Origin: Struthio camelus
Lineage: Eukaryota > Chordata > Aves > Struthioniformes > Struthionidae
DNA: 64,000 bases
Assembly (NCBI RefSeq): GCF_040807025.1
Contig: NC_090947.1
Coordinates: 6,572,001 to 6,636,000, forward strand
Reading direction: 5' to 3'
The position numbers and the translations under genes were made by a program. Shown here piece by piece: positions 63,961 through 64,000 of the stretch. Below the pieces are notes generated by a model, which worked only from the letters and a program-made list of their open reading frames with translations, searched no databases and was not told the origin of the DNA. Positions within the stretch are counted from its first letter, which is position 1, and each line of letters begins with the position of its first letter.

Positions 63961-64000
63961 TCACATGGTGTCGACTGCCCAATCATCTCCTCTTCATCCG

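Overview
The window is nuclear DNA of a sauropsid vertebrate, most likely a bird. It has vertebrate GT-AG introns, CR1-type LINE fragments, an old MIR-like amniote SINE, few young transposons and abundant microsatellites. Repeat family names are from memory of consensus sequences. The species cannot be named from this sequence.

Positions 1 to about 20,700 (+ strand) are the 3' end of ERBB4, a neuregulin-receptor tyrosine kinase: 9.3 kb of the intron before the alternative CYT-1 exon, the 48-nt CYT-1 exon (9316-9363), the next coding exon (9987-10284), the terminal coding exon (12075-12508), and an 8.2 kb 3' UTR ending at an AATAAA at 20676. These exons encode the PPxY/YxxM module, several NPxY phosphotyrosine sites and the C-terminal PDZ ligand. 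The kinase domain lies upstream of the window.

From about 24 to 64 kb the sequence has no long ORF and at first looks intergenic. On the minus strand, however, a series of short open segments with consensus splice sites and matching intron phases runs from 44.3 kb down to 31.3 kb. Nine segments form one open reading frame of just under 300 codons. It has a proline/serine-rich middle and a charged, probably coiled-coil C-terminus, and it ends in a stop followed by AATAAA. CR1 and MIR copies fall only in its introns. I do not recognise the protein. A well-formed minus-strand promoter at 63.6-63.96 kb (heat-shock element, CCAAT, CACCC-like boxes, TATA, noncoding first exon, GTGAGT donor) could be its start, but the link is unproven. 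The gene would be convergent with ERBB4. A weaker alternative 3' end lies at 24.0-26.1 kb.

Other structure includes a perfect 13-bp polypyrimidine array in the ERBB4 intron, about two dozen G/C homopolymers of 9 or more, CpG-rich patches, and a drop in CpG density from about 50-54 kb rightward.
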